From Amarobacillus sp046328225 (GTDB lineage Bacteria > Chloroflexota > Dehalococcoidia > Tepidiformales > Tepidiformaceae), in NCBI GenBank assembly GCA_046328225.1, contig JAXLWZ010000002.1, positions 1 through 64,000 of the forward strand: a stretch of DNA of 64,000 bases, in the 5' to 3' direction. The notes under the pieces were generated by a model. The model was not told where the DNA came from and searched no databases. It saw only the letters and a program-made list of their open reading frames with translations. Shown piece after piece: positions 41,841 to 50,668 of the stretch. The translations under genes and the position numbers were made by a program. Positions within the stretch are counted from its first letter, which is position 1; every line of letters starts with the position of its first letter.

Positions 41841-41916
41841 TGGAGCCTCCGGTCGGACTCGAACCGACGACCTGCCATTTACGAAACGGCTGCTCTGCCA
41901 ACTGAGCCACGGAGGC
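41841..41916 (-). tRNA. tRNA-Thr (CGT anticodon)
   Basis: 76 nt on the minus strand. The acceptor stem is GCCTCCG paired with CGGAGGC; the D arm is GGCTCAGTTGGCAGAGC; the anticodon stem GCCGT/ATGGC has one G-T pair and loop TTCGTAA, anticodon CGT (reads ACG). The T arm contains GGTTCGAGTCC. The 3' CCA is encoded, with T as discriminator. A U-tract terminator follows. Confidence 0.93.
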
Positions 41917-42009
41917 GCGCGGAGTTCAGACTAGCAACCGCCCGCGACGTTTGTCGAGCGAACCACCGCGGCGCGCCACTCGCCGCCCGTGCTTTAGAAT
42001 TGGAGCCAC

Positions 42010-42432
42010 ATGCGCACCATCATCAAGCTCCGCCGCGAACACCTCGATGCCATGATTGGCCACGCCCTCGAGGATGCCCCCATCGAGTGCTGCGGCCTGC
42101 TCGCCACCCGCGACGGCGTCGTCACCGAAATCCACCGCGCCAAGAACGCCGAAAACAGCCCCTACCGCTTCAAGCTCGACCCCCTCGAGACCCGCCGCAT
42201 CGAGCGCGCCATCGACGATTCGGGCGCGGACCTGGCCGGCTTCTACCACTCGCACACGGGCAGCGAACCGCGCCCCAGCCCGACCGATATCCGCGCCATG
42301 GGCCCCCTTTTCGGCCCGCCGTTCGTGCACTTCGTTATCGGCGTCGCCGACCGCGCGCACCCCGTCGCCCGCGTCTGGTACATCGAGGACGGGGCCGCAC
42401 ACGAGCACGCCTTCGAGGTCGTCGAGGGCTGA
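42010..42432 (+). CDS. M67-family JAMM metallopeptidase
   Basis: A 140-residue JAB/MPN+ domain protein. The JAMM residues are complete: E26 (IECCG), H80 and H82 in YHSH, S90 and D93 in SPTD, spaced as HxHTGSEPRPSPTD. Bacterial M67 proteins cut C-terminal extensions from sulfur-carrier or ubiquitin-like proteins, or process small-molecule conjugates. It stands 9 nt before the folP-folK gene and may share its transcript. A TAGAAT box lies 9 nt upstream of ATG 42010 (weaker leaderless candidate). Confidence 0.85.
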   Translation: MRTIIKLRREHLDAMIGHALEDAPIECCGLLATRDGVVTEIHRAKNAENSPYRFKLDPLETRRIERAIDDSGADLAGFYHSHTGSEPRPSPTDIRAMGPLFGPPFVHFVIGVADRAHPVARVWYIEDGAAHEHAFEVVEG

Positions 42433-42441
42433 GCCTTCGCC

Positions 42442-43794
42442 ATGGCCTACCCCGCCGAGCCGCTGCGCCGCATCTACGCCGTCCCGCCGCTTGAGCTGCG
42501 CGGGCGCACCTTCGCGTGGGGCGAACGAACCTACCTCTGCGCGATCCTGAACCTCACGCCCGATTCCTTCTCCGGCGATGGCATCGGCAGCGACCCGGAA
42601 GCCGCGGTCAGCGCCGCCCTGCGCGCGGAGGCCGAGGGCGCGGACATCATCGATATCGGCGCCGAATCGTCGCGCCCCGGGGCGCCCGAACTCGACCCCG
42701 GCGAGGAGCTGCGCCGCCTGCTGCCCTCGCTCGAAGCGGTGCGCGCGGCCACGAACCTCCCCATCTCGGTCGATGCCTACCACGCGCGCGTCGCCGATGC
42801 CGCCCTCGCCTCCGGCGCCGATATCGTGAACGACATCCACGGCCTGCGGCACGACCCGGCGATGGCCGCCACCGTCGCCCGGCACGGCGCCGCGCTCATC
42901 GCCATGCACAACCAGCGCGGCCGCGCCCACCACGAGACGTTGGCCGACATCGCCGCCGGGTTCGACGCCACCCTCGCGCTCGCGGACGCGGCGGGCATCC
43001 CGCGGCAGCGCGTCATCCTCGACCCCGGCTTCGGCTTCGGCTGGAAGCCCGAGCAGAACCTGGAGATGGTCCGCCGCCTGAGCGAGCTGGGGAGCTTCGG
43101 CCTGCCGCTCCTGCTCGGGCCGTCGCGAAAATCCACCATCGGCTTCATCCTCGGCCTGCCCGTGGACCAGCGCGTCGAGGGCACGGCCGCGCTCGTCGCG
43201 CTCGGCATCGCCGGCGGAGCCGATATCGTCCGCGTCCACGACCTGCGCGAAATCGCCCGCGTGGTGAAGGTCGCTGATGCCACCGTCCGCGCGAACTGGC
43301 GGCACATCGCCCCGGCACCGGTCGTGCTCGCGCTCGGTTCGAACCTTGGCGACCGCGCGGCGAACCTGCGTGCCGCCGTCGCGATGCTCCAGGCCAGGGG
43401 CGTCACCGTCACGCGCCGCTCCGCCGTCTGGGAGACGCCCCCGGTGCCCGCCGATCAGCCGCCGTTCCTCAATGCCGCCATCGCGGGCGAAACGGCCCTC
43501 TCCCCGCGCGAGCTGCTCGTGGTCGCAAAGGCGATCGAGGCCGCGCTCGGCCGCCGCCCCGGCCCGCGCTGGGGCCCTCGCCCCATCGATATCGACATCC
43601 TCTTCCATGGCCCCGGCCGCACCGCTGAGCCGGACCTCGTGGTCCCGCACGAGCGCATCGCCGAGCGCGCCTTCGTCCTCGTGCCGCTCGCGGAAGTCAC
43701 GGATGGGCCGCTGCCCGTGATCGGCGAATCAGCCGCCGCGCTCCTCGCCCGCCTCGATCGCGAGGGTATCGCGCGCACGGAAGAGCGGCTGTAG
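42442..43794 (+). CDS. folP-folK: Dihydropteroate synthase / HPPK fusion
   Basis: A 450-residue bifunctional folate enzyme. Residues 30-285 are dihydropteroate synthase: NLTPDSFSGDG (37-47), DIGAESSRPG (71-80), and GPSRKS (226-231). Residues 293-445 are 6-hydroxymethyl-7,8-dihydropterin pyrophosphokinase: ALGSNLGDR (297-305) and RPIDIDILF (380-388). They act in consecutive steps, HPPK then DHPS, making dihydropteroate from pterin and p-aminobenzoate. The DHPS-first order is noteworthy because HPPK precedes DHPS in many fungal fusions. The DHPS active-site loops appear complete. Confidence 0.9.
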   Translation: MAYPAEPLRRIYAVPPLELRGRTFAWGERTYLCAILNLTPDSFSGDGIGSDPEAAVSAALRAEAEGADIIDIGAESSRPGAPELDPGEELRRLLPSLEAVRAATNLPISVDAYHARVADAALASGADIVNDIHGLRHDPAMAATVARHGAALIAMHNQRGRAHHETLADIAAGFDATLALADAAGIPRQRVILDPGFGFGWKPEQNLEMVRRLSELGSFGLPLLLGPSRKSTIGFILGLPVDQRVEGTAALVALGIAGGADIVRVHDLREIARVVKVADATVRANWRHIAPAPVVLALGSNLGDRAANLRAAVAMLQARGVTVTRRSAVWETPPVPADQPPFLNAAIAGETALSPRELLVVAKAIEAALGRRPGPRWGPRPIDIDILFHGPGRTAEPDLVVPHERIAERAFVLVPLAEVTDGPLPVIGESAAALLARLDREGIARTEERL

Positions 43795-43829
43795 CGCACC
43801 GGCGCCATCGGCCCGCTCGCCTGGCGCGC

Positions 43830-43835
43830 TACACT
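43830..43835 (+). promoter_or_regulatory. -10 box, leaderless start at 43842
   Basis: TACACT is followed by 6 nt and GTG 43842; no Shine-Dalgarno. Confidence 0.55.
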
Positions 43836-43841
43836 GGGGCG

Positions 43842-44090
43842 GTGTCCACGCGCGACGCCCTCCACGCCCTCATCGACGCCCTCCCGGACGAGCTCCTCTG
43901 GATCGCCGAGATCCACCTGACGGAGCTCCACGCCGGCGGCGGCACGCCCGAGACGCACGCCATGGCCTCTGCCTTCGAAGCCGTCGGACCGATTCGCGCG
44001 GAGGATGTCGAGGGCCCCGATGGCGGCTGGCGCGCGGCCTGGGCCCGCCACGGCATCACCGACGCCGACCTCGACGCCATCCTCGAATGA
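43842..44090 (+). CDS. Small acidic protein of unknown function
   Basis: An 82-residue protein, mostly helical, with a start resembling antitoxin-like RDALHALIDALPDELLWIAE and an acidic C-terminus (DADLDAILE). No family is certain. It starts at a GTG 6 nt behind a TACACT box, so it is a leaderless candidate, and it lies 47 nt past folP-folK. It converges on the LuxR-type membrane regulator. Confidence 0.5.
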   Translation: MSTRDALHALIDALPDELLWIAEIHLTELHAGGGTPETHAMASAFEAVGPIRAEDVEGPDGGWRAAWARHGITDADLDAILE

Positions 44091-44097
44091 CCCGTTC

Positions 44098-45507
44098 CTA
44101 GCGCGCCTTCTCCAGCGTCCCCGCGAACGCCACCAGCTCGTCCCGCGTGAGCGCGTTCGTGGTCACCGTCACGCGTGTCTCGCCGTCATCGAACACGAGC
44201 CGCAAGGCGCCGCCCTCGGGCCCGACGGTGGCCGTCTGTCCGGTCGCGAGCGTCACGCGATCGCCCGTGGCCGCGGCCCCGGCGTACACGGCCGATGGCG
44301 ACTGCAGCACGCGCACGTGCGGGTTCTGGTCGAGCTGTTTGTTCGTTCCCGACATGTGGACGAGCCACGTCGTGCTCGAGCCGTTCGCGTCGGAGGCGTT
44401 GCCCTCCCAGCTGCGCGTGCCGTACCCGGCGGGGAGCGCGGTGATGGCGTACCACCCCTGGCGCACGGGCGAACCAGCCGCGTCGTTGAACAGCAGGTGG
44501 TACCGCGGCTGGTCTTCCGTGGGCCCCATCGCCTTCCCGGGCGGGGGTACGAAGGTGAAGCGCGCCGGGTCAATGGCCCCGAAGTTCAGGCTCGTGACCT
44601 CCCCGCGGATGCTCGACATCTCAATCCCGTCCGATTCGTATCGCAGCACCCACATGCTCCGCGGCTCGACCCAGAGGCGCGCCATGCCGCCGCTCGTGAC
44701 CGTCTCCGGGCCGCCGTTCGTGCTGCCCGCACCGGACCAGGCTGGCCCCCACTCGACGAGCGTGGTCTCGTACCCCAGCACGCTACCCTTGCCCGCCACG
44801 CGCGCGAAGCTGCCCGGCGCGCTGTTTCGCTCGCGCAGTTCGCGCAGGAAGGTGTCCATGTCCGGGGCGTTCGCCGGGCCGAGCAGCATCGAAATGGGCA
44901 GCGAAGCGACCATCCCCGGCGGCAGGTCCGGGATATCGGTGCGCTGGTACGTCGTCTCCGTGGCGCTGTCGAACCAGAGCCACGTGCCGTCGGCGACACC
45001 GGTCAGTGTGCGCTGCCCCGCGGGCGGTCCGCCGATCTCGTAGCGGTAGTGCTTCGCGTCCTGGTACCACCACTCCACGCGCGACATCCCGCCGCGGGGC
45101 TGCACCTCGACCGTCGCGGTGAGCGTGAACGGCCCGGGTGGAATCGTGGACGCGTCGCCACCGCGCATCGCGAACACGATCACGATGGCTGTGACGCTCA
45201 CGATCGCGAGCGCGCCGCCGCCCGCCGCGAGCTTCAGGCCGCCGAGGGGGAGCAGGGCCCGCGCCGCGCGCTGCAGCCGGGCCGCCGGCCGGTTCCGCCA
45301 TCGCCAGTAGGCCGCGGCCTCATCCCGTGAGGCGAACCCGAGCTTGGTGAGAATTTCGCTGACGTTCCACTTCGCGCCATCGAGCGTGAGGCCGAGCGCG
45401 TCCGCGATCTCCGCGTTCGTGCGACCGCCCGCGATGAGGGCCAGGACCTCGCGCTGGCGGCCGTTGAGCTCGCCTTCGTGCGCGGCCGCGAAAGGAAAGC
45501 CGTCCAC
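44098..45507 (-). CDS. Membrane one-component regulator: LuxR HTH, TM, extracytoplasmic domain
   Basis: A 469-residue protein built unusually. Residues 12-66 are a LuxR/GerE helix-turn-helix (GELNGRQREVLALIAGGRTN and ILTKLGFASR) in the cytoplasm. A single helix (about 95-114) crosses the membrane, and residues 116-469 are outside. The outer part is beta-rich, with ATVEVQPRGGMSRVEWWYQD and repeated aromatic strands; it resembles lipoprotein-carrier (LolA/MucB-like) folds, but this is not proven. By analogy with ToxR-type regulators, it would sense an envelope signal and act directly on DNA. GTG start behind AGGATGGGGG. A receiver-only gene lies 78 nt downstream on the same strand... its own start is upstream of this gene. 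Confidence 0.7.
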   Translation of the reverse strand: MDGFPFAAAHEGELNGRQREVLALIAGGRTNAEIADALGLTLDGAKWNVSEILTKLGFASRDEAAAYWRWRNRPAARLQRAARALLPLGGLKLAAGGGALAIVSVTAIVIVFAMRGGDASTIPPGPFTLTATVEVQPRGGMSRVEWWYQDAKHYRYEIGGPPAGQRTLTGVADGTWLWFDSATETTYQRTDIPDLPPGMVASLPISMLLGPANAPDMDTFLRELRERNSAPGSFARVAGKGSVLGYETTLVEWGPAWSGAGSTNGGPETVTSGGMARLWVEPRSMWVLRYESDGIEMSSIRGEVTSLNFGAIDPARFTFVPPPGKAMGPTEDQPRYHLLFNDAAGSPVRQGWYAITALPAGYGTRSWEGNASDANGSSTTWLVHMSGTNKQLDQNPHVRVLQSPSAVYAGAAATGDRVTLATGQTATVGPEGGALRLVFDDGETRVTVTTNALTRDELVAFAGTLEKAR

Positions 45508-45585
45508 GCCCCCATCCTGAGAGCGCTGGACGGCGCCGTCACTACCCGATGATGGATATGACAGGGTGCCGAATGGACTCCCGGG

Positions 45586-46035
<450 letters not shown>

Positions 46036-46047
46036 CGGGGGCCCCCG
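46036..46047. promoter_or_regulatory. GC palindrome abutting start codon
   Basis: CGGGGGCCCCCG is directly before ATG 46035 of the receiver gene and takes the place of a Shine-Dalgarno. It may be an operator or a structured leader. Confidence 0.3.
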
Positions 46048-46125
46048 GGTGAACGCTGAGTACCATGGGTATCGGCAGGTGCACCCGGGAGTTAACCCCG
46101 GTGTCACCACTTCATCGCCGGCCGG

Positions 46126-47453
46126 TCACGGCGAACCCTCCTCCCGCACGCGGGCCCACTCGGCCTCCGGATCCTCGCTCCCCAGATGCGCGGCCGCCGT
46201 TCGCCGCGACTGGATGCCCGCCTCCACGAGCGAACGCTCATCGGCCACCTGCCGCGAACGGTCGATGGGCAGGATCGGGCCCCAGTTCGCGACCGGCCGC
46301 AGCCCTTCGACATCGAGCCCGGCGTAGCGTCCGAGCAGCCGGAGGATGAGCGCCGCCCGCCGTTCGTACACGGCCCCGCGGATGAGCCGCTTGCGCGCGA
46401 CCTTCTTCGCCAGCGGGTCGAGCTCGGTGTTCAGCGCGACGCCGCTCAGCCCCTGCGGGTTGTGGCCGAAGGCCGTCCGCGGCGATTCGCCCAGGTCGTG
46501 CAGCGTGCGGTAGATGAGGTCGATGTAGTCCCGGTGCAGCGCCACGCCCCGCCCTGCAGCAGGTCCAGCAGGTAGGCCCGCGCCCGCTCGGGCACCTCCC
46601 ACACGGCGCCCGGTTCGACGGCGATATCGGATGAGCCATCGACGCCCTCCAGCACGGCAATCGGGTTCCCCGAGAGTTCGAGGATCTGGCTGAGCTGGCT
46701 GTACGCGCGATTCAGCTCCCGCGCCGATTCCATCAGCGGCGGCAGGTCGCTCGCGCCCCATGCCTGCTTCGGTTCGCGCAGGTTTGGGAAGAGCACGAAC
46801 GGCAGCGCGCCATAGGGATTGGCCTCGCGCCGCGCGAGCGTCTCGCCGTGCCAGAGCTCGAACGTTCCCGCCGTCCAGTACTCCGTCACGAGCGTGGGCG
46901 AAGAGCGTGTGCCGGCGGGTTCGGCATCGTCCAGGCGGTATTGCGAGGCCACCGCCGTCAGCCGCGACGGGTCATCCGGCACGCGCCAGGCGAAGATGCC
47001 CTGCACGTCCGGCGCCGTGATCCGCACCTGCTGCTCCTCCGCGCCCCAGGTCACCTTGTAGCAGCCATCGCCGAGCACGGCGCAGTCCAGCTCCGTCTCG
47101 TAGTCGAGCTGCGCGAGGCCGTTCGCCGCTTCCACCTCGCGAAGGGCGCGTTCAGCGGCGCGAGCGCGTTCGCGGCCGGCGGCGGTGTCGCCGTCGCGCG
47201 CTTCGACCTGCACCGAAAGCCCGGTCAGCAGGTAGCCGGTGATCTTGTCCGCGAACGCCTTCCCGTAGTTGAACGTCAGCCGCCGTTCGCCGCGGCGCGC
47301 CCGTCCCGCCCATTGGCGGCCTTCGTAGAAGTCCAGGTTCTCGCGATAGCGGCGCAGGCGGTCCTCGTCCATGCGGCGAAGGCGGACGGGCAGTGGCGGC
47401 TCGGCCGGGCGCGCGGCACGGCGCCTGCTGTGGTGCGAATCCGGAGCGGCCAT
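46126..47453 (-). pseudogene. Phage portal protein (SPP1 gp6-like), frameshifted
   Basis: Two adjacent frames read as one portal: 46560-47453 encodes RYRENLDFYEGRQW, then LTFNYGKAFADKITGYLLTG, YKVTWGAEEQQ and ANPYGALPFVLFPN; 46126-46555 continues with LHRDYIDLIYRTLHDL and GVALNTELDPLAKKVARKRL. These are the wing, stem and clip regions of HK97/SPP1-like portal proteins, the dodecameric DNA gate of phage heads. One nt appears missing in the GGCGGGGCG run near 46545-46556. It could be a sequencing slip or a true loss. ATG 47453 follows AGGAGG by 6 nt. Its codon use is host-like. Confidence 0.75.
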
Positions 47454-47543
47454 GGGCCACCTCCTGGTGAGAGTGCCCTCACCGTTGCGCGATTTCGCCG
47501 CGAACCCGAAGCCCGCCGTGTCAGGGTGACCATGCCCCCTCCC

Positions 47544-47593
47544 CGTTCGCGGGCGCGAACGGCAAGCCTCGAACGAAACCCCTTCCGAGGCTT
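47544..47593. promoter_or_regulatory. Inverted repeats between portal and tail-like genes
   Basis: CGTTCGCG-GG-CGCGAACG (47544-47561) is a perfect palindrome. It is followed by an 8-bp stem AAGCCTCG/CGAGGCTT (47564-47571/47586-47593). Both lie in the 145-nt divergent gap and may be operators or a hairpin; 6 nt separate the second from ATG 47599. Confidence 0.4.
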
Positions 47594-47598
47594 CCCCA

Positions 47599-50262
47599 AT
47601 GTTCACGCCCTCCGCTTCCCTCGCAGCTCACCAGAAATCAGCCACCCGCAGACCATCCCTCGCCCTCTCCCTCGCACCCAATCGCCTCAATTCCCCCATC
47701 CTCAGCTGGCAACGCATCTACCGCGGACCCGAAGCCGACCAGCCACACGCCGCCACCCTCACCACAGACGGCCGCCTCATCATCGTCCGCAACAACGCCG
47801 GCTCCATCGATACCACGCCCAGGTACCTCTACCCCTCCACCACACAGTCACCCTCCGGCACATGGGCAAACCGCGACACCCTCGCCGTCGCCACCGCGAC
47901 ACCCGCGATCATCTCCCGCAGCAATGGCGAAGTCCTCATCCTCTACGCCAAGAACAACGACCTGAAAGCCGTCGCCTCCGCCGACCACGGCGCAACATGG
48001 GGACTGCCCGCCACCATCGTCACCGAAGCTTCCGCACTTACCCACGTCGCCGCAGCCTTCCGCACCGGCTCAGCCGACCTCGCCGTCTTCTACGGCCTCT
48101 CAGGCGCACCCACCAACCTTCGACGCCTCCGCAGGACCGCCGGAATCTGGGACGCCGCTTCCAGCAACTGGACCAACGGAGCATCCGTGTCCGCCCTCTA
48201 CGAGCTCGCCGCCACACACGACGGCAGCGATTACATCCTCACCCTCTCCGGCCTCACCGCCGCCACCAACCACCCCACACACTGGGCCGTCCTCTGCGGA
48301 GACCTCGGCTTCCCCGGCATCTGGTCCGCACTCACCGTCATCGACCAGGCCGACGCCGCTTCCACCATCACCCACCGCGGAGCATCCATCGCCACCATCG
48401 GCGGCCGCCTCATCGCCACATGGGCAACCCGAGAGACCAGCGCCGTGCCCACCGTCACCGCACGAGAAGCCTCTACGCCAGCCTTCACCACCGGAGCATG
48501 GTCAGACCCCGCACCCTTCGAGCCATCAAGCCTCAGCGGCCCCTCCTACGCCCTCAGCAGCACCCTCGGCTTCGCCGTCACCACCTCCGGAGTCTGGGTC
48601 GCCACCATCCCCGCACCCCTCACCCTCACCCAGCACCTCAGCGCCGCAACCCTCCACCAGACACCCAACACCCTCGCCGCAACCCTCACCCTCGACGACG
48701 CACCAGGCACCTTCGCAGCACTCGGCATCGCACCCGGATGGACCGCAACCCTCGCACCCGGCTACGCCTCCGGAGCAGGAGGCACCCACGAAGCCGGCAT
48801 CACCTTCACCCTCACCGTCGAAGCCATCCACCATCGCCACAAGAAAGGCAAACGAGAAGTCATCCTCACCTGCACCGGCCCCCTCGAGCAGCTCGCCCGC
48901 TGGCGCGCCGCCAGCGCATGGCAGGCCCCCGCCGGCACCCTCAACCGCTTCCAGCTCCTCACCCGCGCAGCCCAGAAAGCAGCCGTCACCGTCACCAGCG
49001 GAGCAGCACCCGATGACCCCTCACCCGACTTCACCGCCTACAGCCCATCCTTCGCATGGGCACCCGGAGAGACCGGACAGACCATCCTCGAGCGACTGCT
49101 CGACCCCCTGAACGACGGCATCCGCACCGAAACCGGAGCCCTCACCATCGTCAACCGCACCTCACGCCAGTGGGCCAACGTCATGCGCCGCCTCACACCC
49201 ACCGCGTGGTACCGCTTCACAACCCACGACTTCACCGCCGCCCAGGACCACGCCCCCTCACAGGCCTTCCCCGCCACCATGTACAACGTCTTCACCCTCA
49301 ACCCGTCCGGAGGACCCCTCCAGGGCGGACAGCCAAGCACCTACATCACCCACCCCAACACCGGAGCCAGCTTCGGCGTAACCACAGCCCTCGCACCGAG
49401 CCTCACCAACTGCACATTTCTCGCCATCATCAGGAGCCCCAACGACACCCTTCCCGCCGTCCGGTCCCTTCTCGCCTGCGACAACCTCGCCGGCACCTAC
49501 TGGTCCTTCGGCCTCGACGCCGCACACAAGCTCGCCTTCGGCAACAGCACCGACGGCTGGACCGACAGCCGCGGCGCAGCCCTCGACGACGGCGCATGGC
49601 ACTTCATCGCCATCACCCGGCAAGCCGGCACCGTCGTCACCTGGTACATCGATGGCGCAAGCGCAGGCACCCGCGCAGCCGCCGCCGGCGCCATCAACCC
49701 CGCAGCACCCCTCACCACCGCCCTGCGCGTCGGCCTCGCCAACAGCTGGTATCAGGGCCAGCTCGCCGAGCTCGCCTTCTTCGACAGGCTCCTCACCCAG
49801 CGCGACATCGAAGACCTGAACCGCAGCATCAACCCCGCCCTCTACAGCTTCGGAGGCAGCGGACAGCACCCCATCGAGAGCCTCCAGCTCATCGACCAGC
49901 CACCAGCCAGCAACTGGGTACGCCTGCAAGGCAGCGGCCGCGAAACCGAGAGCTTCGACCCCGAGAGCGTCAGCGCCCACGGCCCCAGGCTGAGCCACTA
50001 CCGCACCCTCGACGCCACCACCGACGCCAGGGCCACCGCCTACGCAGCCAACCGGCTTCGCCGCGACACCACCCTCGATGTCGCCGCACAGCTCACGACA
50101 CCGTGGGCCACCGGCCCCCAGCTCTTCGACCACATCGCCGTCACCCATCCCGCCCTCGCCCAGCAAGGGAAGCACTACCGCGTCAACCGCATCTTTCTCG
50201 ACTTCGCCCGCGGCCCCAAAGGCAACACCCTCACCACCACCTACCACCTCACCAACCCGTGA
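47599..50262 (+). CDS. Large phage tail-like protein with beta-propeller and LamG domain
   Basis: An 887-residue multi-domain protein. Residues 30-340 look like a beta-propeller with sialidase Asp-box (ASADHGATWG). Residues 365-520 resemble a tail-hub/GPD-like fold, with TGQTILERLLDPLNDG. Residues 525-725 have the LamG/concanavalin pattern (LAGTYWSFGLDA, ALDDGAWHFIAITRQ, VVTWYIDG). The last 150 residues return to a tail-like fold. The layout suits a tail hub or receptor-binding protein. Codon use differs sharply from neighbours: many CCA, GCA, GGA, TCA and ACA codons, implying acquisition from another genome. It diverges from the portal gene. No clear Shine-Dalgarno is present. Confidence 0.65.
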   Translation: MFTPSASLAAHQKSATRRPSLALSLAPNRLNSPILSWQRIYRGPEADQPHAATLTTDGRLIIVRNNAGSIDTTPRYLYPSTTQSPSGTWANRDTLAVATATPAIISRSNGEVLILYAKNNDLKAVASADHGATWGLPATIVTEASALTHVAAAFRTGSADLAVFYGLSGAPTNLRRLRRTAGIWDAASSNWTNGASVSALYELAATHDGSDYILTLSGLTAATNHPTHWAVLCGDLGFPGIWSALTVIDQADAASTITHRGASIATIGGRLIATWATRETSAVPTVTAREASTPAFTTGAWSDPAPFEPSSLSGPSYALSSTLGFAVTTSGVWVATIPAPLTLTQHLSAATLHQTPNTLAATLTLDDAPGTFAALGIAPGWTATLAPGYASGAGGTHEAGITFTLTVEAIHHRHKKGKREVILTCTGPLEQLARWRAASAWQAPAGTLNRFQLLTRAAQKAAVTVTSGAAPDDPSPDFTAYSPSFAWAPGETGQTILERLLDPLNDGIRTETGALTIVNRTSRQWANVMRRLTPTAWYRFTTHDFTAAQDHAPSQAFPATMYNVFTLNPSGGPLQGGQPSTYITHPNTGASFGVTTALAPSLTNCTFLAIIRSPNDTLPAVRSLLACDNLAGTYWSFGLDAAHKLAFGNSTDGWTDSRGAALDDGAWHFIAITRQAGTVVTWYIDGASAGTRAAAAGAINPAAPLTTALRVGLANSWYQGQLAELAFFDRLLTQRDIEDLNRSINPALYSFGGSGQHPIESLQLIDQPPASNWVRLQGSGRETESFDPESVSAHGPRLSHYRTLDATTDARATAYAANRLRRDTTLDVAAQLTTPWATGPQLFDHIAVTHPALAQQGKHYRVNRIFLDFARGPKGNTLTTTYHLTNP

Positions 50263-50271
50263 CAGCCATCG

Positions 50272-50333
50272 GCCGTCAGCCGTCAGCCGTCGGCCGCTCC
50301 TCATTCCTCATTCCTCATTCCTCATTCCTCATT
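50272..50333. repeat. Two heptanucleotide arrays before small phage gene
   Basis: GCCGTCA, GCCGTCA and GCCGTCG run from 50272 to 50292, then five exact copies of CCTCATT run from 50299 to 50333. The second array abuts GGAGG (50334-50338). CCTC in each unit can pair with GGAGG, so the array might influence translation of the gene at 50343. Confidence 0.85.
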
Positions 50334-50342
50334 GGAGGCAGA

Positions 50343-50552
50343 ATGCCGACCTATAGGGCCACCATCGTCACCTTCGCCGCAGGCACCTTCACCGGAGACG
50401 TGAGGCTCGCCAGCTCCCCCAACATCACCCTGTCCGGCATCAAGTTTTCGAGGCTCGCGGCCGCCGAATACACCGCCGGCCGCACCGTCCTCGTCGATAC
50501 CGGCGACCATGGCGACCTCGCCGACGTCATCGTCTTCGCCGTCGTCTCCTGA
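50343..50552 (+). CDS. Small protein of phage island
   Basis: A 69-residue protein with beta-strand character (MPTYRATIVTFAAGTF, then LAAAEYTAGRTVLVDTGDH). It has a clean GGAGG 4 nt before the ATG and lies just after the tail-like gene. The family is unknown; virion decoration or tail accessory is possible from position only. Its codon use also tends to the CCA/GCA/GGA-rich style, less strongly because the gene is short. Confidence 0.55.
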   Translation: MPTYRATIVTFAAGTFTGDVRLASSPNITLSGIKFSRLAAAEYTAGRTVLVDTGDHGDLADVIVFAVVS

Positions 50553-50668
50553 CCCCGGTAAACGGGCATTCTCGCGCGGCGATACTTCGCTTCACACGAA
50601 GCATCGACCGCGCGTATGCTCGTAGTCTGCCGTTGACGTGAACGTTGGACGGCGCCCCGGAGTTGCGA

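Noticed and set aside
41821..41908. Plus-strand frame ending GLEPTTCHLRNGCSAN as a gene
   Set aside because: It is the antisense of tRNA-Thr and a well-known false ORF.
46126..50552. Complete prophage
   Set aside because: No integrase, capsid, protease, small terminase, tape measure, lysis genes or attachment sites were seen.
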